Below are positions 58,293 to 64,000 of a stretch of DNA of 64,000 nucleotides, in pieces. Position numbers and translations under genes: made by a program. The stretch spans positions 419,517 through 483,516 of the forward strand of contig RQTK01000089.1 of the NCBI GenBank assembly GCA_003991915.1. Reading direction: 5' to 3'. Origin of the DNA: Elysia chlorotica (lineage: Eukaryota; Mollusca; Gastropoda; Plakobranchidae). Position 1 is the stretch's first letter; each line of letters opens with the position of its first letter. Under the pieces are notes generated by a model, which saw only the letters and a list, made by a program, of their open reading frames with translations, did not search any database and was not told the DNA's origin.

Positions 58293-58624
58293 AAAAGAAT
58301 ATCGGGACGATTCGTCTCTTGGAAACCGCCCAATCGGAAACAATAACGTGTTGTCATGCAAGAAAAAAAACTATTTCAACAAGCACCGTCCAAATAGGCA
58401 ATAATAGTCGTGTATGCAGCGCAGGGGGAGCCAGCCGGAATGAACAATAGTTCCACGACAGTTGTGTGGTTAGCCTGGCAGATCTGGGAGACACGTCCAC
58501 GCAAACAGAATGATAAGCGCCAGTCTGACGAGTTTGTACAACCTGGTAATGTTCGCACATCATGCCGCCCATCAGATGCGGAGACGCAGCACGACAGGAA
58601 ACCGATCCTGTTTGTCAAGCTGTT

Positions 58625-58690
58625 TGGTTGTCTTTTGTTGTTGTTGTTGTTATTGTTGTTGTTTTTGTTGTTGTTGTTGTTGTTGCTGTT
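58625..58690. repeat. (TTG)n microsatellite
   Basis: Interrupted TTG/TTA array. Confidence 0.9.
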
Positions 58691-59499
58691 GTTTCTCTTT
58701 TGTTTTGTTTTAGTTTCTTCTTTCTTTGCTAAAGACAGCCACAATATTATGTTTTTTTAAATAGTATTTATATTAAGTTATAACTGTGTGATTCATAACA
58801 TTTGGTACAAGTTTGATGTAGCTGTTGTTATTGTTGTTGTTCGTTTGTTTTTTTGTTGGTTTGCAAGAGTCTCGAAGTATAAGAGATAATATTCAGAATG
58901 ATGGTAAAGTAAAAGTAGAAAAAAAAAGAAAATACCATACAATGTTGCTCATTAATATAATTATTTTTAAATAACATAGAACGTCGCATCAAGTATATGT
59001 AAGCAGTAAAAGGCCATTTTTTATTTGAAAAAAACAACAAACAAAAAACAACACGTCAAGTTTTCACACCTGTACAAAATTTAGTCTGTGTTTATTGATT
59101 CAAAAACATATGATCCCATTTTCGGAAAAACCCGAAACATAGTGCGATTCCCGAAAAAAAAAAAAACAACCCAAAAAAACCCACATTGGTATTACGCTTC
59201 TGGGACGATACACAATTTTGTGAACGCTTTTGCGCACCATCCCACAGCATGCAACGCGCGACCTTTAGGCGTGCGCGCCGTTTTCTGCGAAATGTGCACC
59301 AGCCGTCGCCATTATTATTTTTGTGTGTTGTGTTATCAATAATATTTCTGCGACTGATTAAAGGTACGGGGTCTTTGAAAAAATCTAGCATCCATTTTTA
59401 AAAGTTTTACTATCAGTGGCGTCTAGCCTTCAGCCTGATTGCCGTTAGATCGGCGTTATATATTTACATGTGCTTGCCTTGTAATAAGGAGAGAAGGAG
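58691..59499. other. Intergenic stretch, no gene seen
   Basis: T/A-rich, with a CpG-rich patch at about 59225-59310. No gene recognised. Confidence 0.5.
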
Positions 59500-59503
59500 A
59501 TAA

Positions 59504-59571
<68 letters not shown>

Positions 59572-59577
59572 ATAGAC

Positions 59578-59627
<50 letters not shown>
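59500..59627. repeat. (GATA)n followed by (GA)n microsatellite
   Basis: About 90 bases of GATA units, then about 38 of GA. Confidence 0.95.
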
Positions 59628-59630
<3 letters not shown>

Positions 59631-59749
59631 AAGGGGAGAGAGAGAATTAGAACGATATGTCTTTTTAGCTGCAAGAAGGCCTACTCTAGACAACTGCCCT
59701 ATTGCAATTGCTAGCAGCTTTTTGTCAATTGATCTGCCTTTACCCTTTT

Positions 59750-60130
59750 ATATCTAAAGTCCCTCTCCTTATATCTCCTCACTCTCTATCTTGTTTGTTC
59801 CCTCTCTCTCTATCTCTACCAATCCTTCTTACTCTGCGTCCGACCTTCTAGATCTTCCTGTTCTCTATTTCGTGCCCTTAATCATCCTCCCTCTGTCGCT
59901 GTCTATACCTTTTTCCTTAAGTCGATACATTTCTCTTTTACGTTCACTCATTCATCCTGTCTAATTTTAATACTATACATCGCGTTATCTGTCTTGTTTT
60001 CTCGTGAACTCTTACTCTTTCTCTCTCTCACTCTCTCTCTCTCTCTCTCTCTCTGTCGTTCTTCTCTCCCTCCTCATCTATTAATCTTTTTATCTCTCCC
60101 TCTCTCTCTTCTTCCATCCATATGTTTCTC
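59750..60130. repeat. Degenerate CT-rich tract
   Basis: Long pyrimidine-rich stretch with short CT runs (purest at about 60020-60055). Confidence 0.7.
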
Positions 60131-60383
60131 CGTTCCCCCCTCTATCCCCCACCTGGTCTAAGGCTGTAAAAACCAAGTTAGTGTTTTTCTAAAAGGTCAT
60201 TGTTACCCACAGCCTCAGGTGTTTATTCCCAACTTCTACAAATGTTTAGATTGTGCAGGGGAGTATGATTTATCTAAGTGGTTTTTACCCTCTCCCTCTC
60301 CCTCTTCCTGCCCCGGCTTTCACTTTCTGCCTTCCTTTCAACATGCGGCTATGTTTTCATAGCATATTGGCACAGGTTGTTCA

Positions 60384-60423
60384 GAGAGAGAGAGAGAAAG
60401 AGAGAGTGAGAGAGAGAGAGAGG

Positions 60424-60472
<49 letters not shown>

Positions 60473-60486
60473 GGAGAGAGAGAGGG
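60384..60486. repeat. (GA)n microsatellite
   Basis: Interrupted GA array. Confidence 0.9.
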
Positions 60487-60593
60487 TGATAAAAACAGAC
60501 AGAGACAGACCCAGTGATAGACATAATTATAGACAGAAGGAGCAACAGACAGACACAGACAGGGAGAAGGATATAGACAGAGAGACAGAGTGA

Positions 60594-60599
<6 letters not shown>

Positions 60600-60659
<60 letters not shown>

Positions 60660-60670
60660 AGAGAGGGGGG
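60600..60670. repeat. (GA)n microsatellite ending in a G run
   Basis: GA array, then about nine G. Confidence 0.95.
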
Positions 60671-60781
60671 GGGATTCCTATTTAAACCAAGAGATAAGCC
60701 CGTAACCCAGCCTTCTACCATAAGAACACGTTTTGCATGTTAATAATTTCTTGTGCAAGAAGAAGAGAGGGAAGGCTCAGG

Positions 60782-60824
60782 ATTGGCTGACGTCACCTAG
60801 TCCTAGTAACGCAAAATCACGTGA
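60782..60824. promoter_or_regulatory. Promoter-like cluster: CCAAT, CRE and E-box palindromes
   Basis: Within 43 bases: ATTGG (inverted CCAAT, 60782-60786), the full CRE palindrome TGACGTCA (60788-60795), and TCACGTGA (60817-60824), a USF/MiT-type E-box. Such clustering is typical of metazoan promoters. It lies 1.7 kb upstream of the candidate small gene at 62510. The link is inference. Confidence 0.3.
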
Positions 60825-61039
60825 TAATCTATTTTTGGCCAATGCCTATCGCTTTGCAACAGGATATTTCCGATGTGGGGTTTTTCCACACCCAACACAG
60901 TCTTTGGCAAAGAAGTGTTACAAGAGGCACCATTATTAATAATTGTATTATGCGTACAACGTCGTCAGTCATACTCACACAGTGTTTGTATTTTTAAAAA
61001 TGTCCATCCCCTCTTCATCTCCTTTGAGTTATCATTGAA

Positions 61040-62509
61040 TCATTTTAGTAAAAGTAATCTAGATCTAGATCGTAGATTTTCTAGATTACATCTTATATCT
61101 TAGCTAGAGAATCGTATTCTTAAAATCGACAAGTTGCATTTCAGGAATTCAAACACCAATGCAAGAACTGTTCACCTGTTAAATTACATCACCATAAAGC
61201 TGAACCTGTTCACAGTAAGTTCCGAGAGTGATACATAAATTCTAGATCTAGATTAGATTGGTATACACAATACAGATTAGGGACCTTTGTACAACGTCAC
61301 TGTAGCTTACAAATTTGTCATATGAACAAAAATACAAATAAGTAAGTAGGCTTCTAACGACTACTCGTATGCTACTGCAACCTTGTACATAAGGCCCTAA
61401 AACCACATCTTATGTTCTAAGTACTAAGCTAACAACTCGTCTGAAGATAGAGGAATATAAACTCCAAAGGCTTATGACGCGTTGTAGATCTAAATCTTTT
61501 TTATCTGTAAATCTTAAGACGAGTCGTAAGCTTACCCAAACGTTGTACGACCCTTTACAAACGTACATTTTATGATTACTGCCTTTATTTTTCTCTCTTA
61601 TAATCATCATGAATTTATACTCTTTAGGTAGGCCTATACAAAATTTAACTAATGAGAATAACAAGGGTTATGACAAGTCTACCGCGAATCCGGACTACGA
61701 GTCATAAGTACAAAATTTTCTTACGTTTACGAATCATCTTAAGGTATGCGAATAAGAAGGCTTTCTGCACTTATTTTTGTATTTTTTAAAAACTTAAATG
61801 AATAGAGAGATTTGACTTCTTTAAAGGCCAACCGAAGAATTCAATTTGAGCAAAATATTTATATTTACACATTTAACGTGTATAGTAAAATTTGGACCAA
61901 AAAGCGAGTAGCAATGTTGAGGCAGACACACTATATATAGTGAGTGTAGACAATCCTATACAACGCAACCTCTTGGTTGACAGTCTTGTCTATCGCAAAA
62001 CTATTATAAGTTAAATTAAAAAATTCAGGGTTAGAATTAGATCATTGCTTAATCAAAGAAACATTATTCTCTAGAGAGGCATTCAATTTTTACGATTATT
62101 GGCAGTAATTCAAACATTTGTTTTATACCAGTGTCACATGATGATACATCTTTTTCTATGATGTGGAAAAAAGATGCAACATAGATAACTGAGGGAACCA
62201 ATAGAAAACAGACACAACTAATGCAGCAAATAAAGGCCTCCATTAGTTGTAAAAATGTTACCATGTTTAGTTTTAATTGCGACATTTCTTTCTGCGCCCT
62301 TCAGTATTCTAAGATACGCCATTAACTTGCCTTAAAATAAAAAAAAAGTGCACTTTCCTTACATGTCACGTCCAGGGTTACTATATAATTAAGCTACTTT
62401 TCTAACAGAGACTTTATATTTCACAAAAAAAGCTCACTGTTTTTTATATGGGGGGCTTACATGATGCATGGTCATTATATTTTTGTATTGTAATTAAGAC
62501 GGTTGAACA
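61040..62509. other. AT-rich stretch, no gene seen
   Basis: TCTAGA/AGATCT-rich patch at 61055-61250, as in the 5' flank of CAMSAP; nothing else recognised. Confidence 0.5.
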
Positions 62510-62612
62510 ATGTTCAGACTGAGATTACTAAGCTTTAAAGAAGCAATCAACCAAGTCGAGCCATATATGCGAAATCTTTGCCATGAAACTTCTCACTATT
62601 TCACACTCTCAG
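62510..62612 (+). CDS. Candidate small gene, exon 1
   Basis: ATG at 62510 (A at -3, in-frame TGA six bases upstream) opens 34 codons plus one base to a donor GTACTA. The peptide begins MFRLRLLSFKEAINQVEPYM and I do not recognise it. Phases match two further exons, giving a 78-residue product. Support is only splice-site and phase consistency. Confidence 0.3.
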
Positions 62613-62824
62613 GTACTACTATACATGATTTTAACCCTTTTAGCATTTTTCAAACATTTTTGATTTCTACAATGTGTGCAGGTAGTATTTAGGAATAGTG
62701 CCGTACATGTATAAGTAGCTTTTGGTCTAATTGATTACCTTTTTAAAAAAAATAAATTTACATGATTTATTAGGGCCCACATTGTACAAAATTTATCATT
62801 TTTTAATTTTACTTTTGTTTACAG

Positions 62825-62859
62825 TGGGGAACCAAGCCAGTACAGCCAATCGCAGCGCT
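62825..62859 (+). CDS. Candidate small gene, exon 2 (35 nt)
   Basis: Between an acceptor (TTTACAG) and a strong donor (GTAAGT), phase 1 to 0, coding (V)GNQASTANRSA. Confidence 0.3.
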
Positions 62860-63162
62860 GTAAGTCATCGGATTTAGTTACAGTGGCACTTAGTTGGTTT
62901 TAGGGTTAAACTACCCAAACCAATTTTTATACTGAATGCAAAGTTTGCAATACATGCTTATGTTGTCTTTTTCTAAGGTATTTCTAGCTATGCAGTAAAA
63001 ATAAAATATAATTCATGTAATATAAGGCAGCATTGGAATTTGAATAGCTTACATTGTCAGAAGACTATTGTAAAATAAAGTGGAAATCTTAAAAAACTGA
63101 ATTCTGATAGTTCAAATTTATCCTCAAATAATTAAGGAATAGTATGGGTCTTTTGCTTTCAG

Positions 63163-63261
63163 TTTGGCTTTGATAGAATCAAATCCAAAGTTGAAAATCT
63201 TCCTGGACTGATTCTCAAAAGGTTGGTTATGGTGAAACAGAACAGCCATCCCACACCCTAG
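63163..63261 (+). CDS. Candidate small gene, exon 3 and stop
   Basis: Acceptor TTTGCTTTCAG, 32 codons beginning FGFDRIKSKVENLPGLILKR, stop TAG at 63259-63261. AATAAA motifs follow at 63303-63308 and 63413-63418. It could also be read as an internal exon with a weak donor at GTTGGT. Confidence 0.3.
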   Translation, partial: FGFDRIKSKVENLPGLILKRLVMVKQNSHPTP

Positions 63262-64000
63262 TGCTGGAGGATCAGGAAAGGGATGCTAATATTTTTAAAG
63301 AAAATAAAAAGAGCTTCCATTTTTTAGCTGAGTAGTTTTGTCACACTTACATTTAAGGTTACATGTACTTATTATTATTCAACTGTGCTTCTTTTTTGTA
63401 GCTGTGAAATACAATAAATTTGAATTACGAATATCGACAGTGATTTACTTGCCTTAAGACCTTTTGAAGTACAGTTGTATGTCAAACACCAATCAGTACA
63501 TTTACTATGTGGTTGTATTAAAGAAATCAAGAGGACTCTTTATTTTTAATTTATAGGGAACTTGATATTTTGCGTTGGTGTTTGCTGTCAGATATATCCT
63601 AAATGTGACGTGGGAGCCATATTTGTAGGAAAACTATAAATTTAAAAAAAATTGTTTTTTCTGCTTTTATTTTTTATCCATATAACCCAGCCCGGTGTAT
63701 GTTTTAAAGCCTGAAATGTCCCCCCTCATCCAGGGTCCCCAAACCTTCAGATAATATAATAAACCACAGCAAAATGAAGGAATCTGCTGCGGTATCCATT
63801 CATAGCTCTATCCAAGACTTGAAGGGCCAACGAGGGATCAGAAAAACACATGTCTGTGTGGCGTGATGACGTTGTCCATTTAATCCTGTGGGTCACAAGG
63901 CCTGTGTCGCTAACTACCGGGTGGTTTTACAAGGGGACAACTCAGGGTCCTCTACTCTTACTCTCAGTCCTAGAACAGTTTCAGAACCATGCAAGAGTGG
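63262..64000. other. Right edge, no gene seen
   Basis: AT-rich; from about 63720 it becomes less AT-rich, but no exon could be supported. Confidence 0.4.

Noticed and set aside
58072..58361. Minus-strand 15-residue repeat protein
   Set aside because: Periodicity follows from the 44-45 bp minisatellite; units vary in length by one base and the composition is that of AT-rich repeats.
59445..59693. Ser-Ile-Tyr-Leu repeat frame
   Set aside because: Translation of the GATA/GA microsatellite.

Overview
The window looks like nuclear DNA of an invertebrate animal, probably a gastropod mollusc. The evidence is AT-rich introns, abundant CT/GA and ATT microsatellites, tRNA-derived SINE-like repeats with a tail typical of mollusc genomes, and phase-consistent GT-AG introns throughout. 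The phylum is an inference from style of sequence, not proven here. There are no bacterial genes, rRNAs or CRISPR arrays.

One gene dominates, on the + strand: the CAMSAP/Patronin gene, encoding the microtubule minus-end binding protein. I could chain 27 coding exons from the ATG at 3808 to the stop at 48872-48874. Every junction keeps phase, for a total of 5,529 nt, or about 1,842 residues. The N-terminal region and CAMSAP calponin-homology (CH) domain lie on exons 1-8 (3808-25807). A long disordered linker is on exons 9-17. The first coiled coil is on exon 18 (35234-35473). The very large exon 19 (35981-37506) holds the central CC2-like and microtubule-binding region. A third charged coiled coil is on exons 20-21, and the C-terminal CKK domain is on exons 25-27 (47215-48874).

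Intron 1 (3904-19016) holds the most unusual content. A second large coding block at 13046-16677 is GC-richer than its surroundings, follows a good splice acceptor (12936-12937), and ends in a phase-0 donor that would join exon 2 in frame. It would give an alternative N-terminal extension of about 1,090-1,190 residues. The extension carries two adjacent EB1-type SxIP-like motifs and a 31-residue tandem repeat. It is split by a 353-bp segment that reads as an intron or exitron and contains a 53-bp tandem duplication, which breaks the reading frame unless the segment is spliced out. A third possible first exon of 20 codons is at 8294-8353. Whether these are promoter choices of the same gene or a nested gene cannot be settled from sequence alone.

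The flanks and introns are repeat-rich. There is a truncated direct duplication at 1-2394, a CT-bounded segmental duplication at 8396-11620, and at least eight copies or fragments of a tRNA-derived SINE-like family. Other elements are a foldback element at 46254-46853, an inserted element at 44021-44377 with 69-bp flanking repeats, minisatellites at 57.2 and 58.1 kb, and many microsatellites. One microsatellite contains a 13-N assembly gap (24541-24553). Downstream of CAMSAP (from 48875) there is a long 3' UTR or intergenic region. At the right edge is a weakly supported small three-exon gene (62510-63261) with a promoter-like cluster of sites about 1.7 kb upstream.
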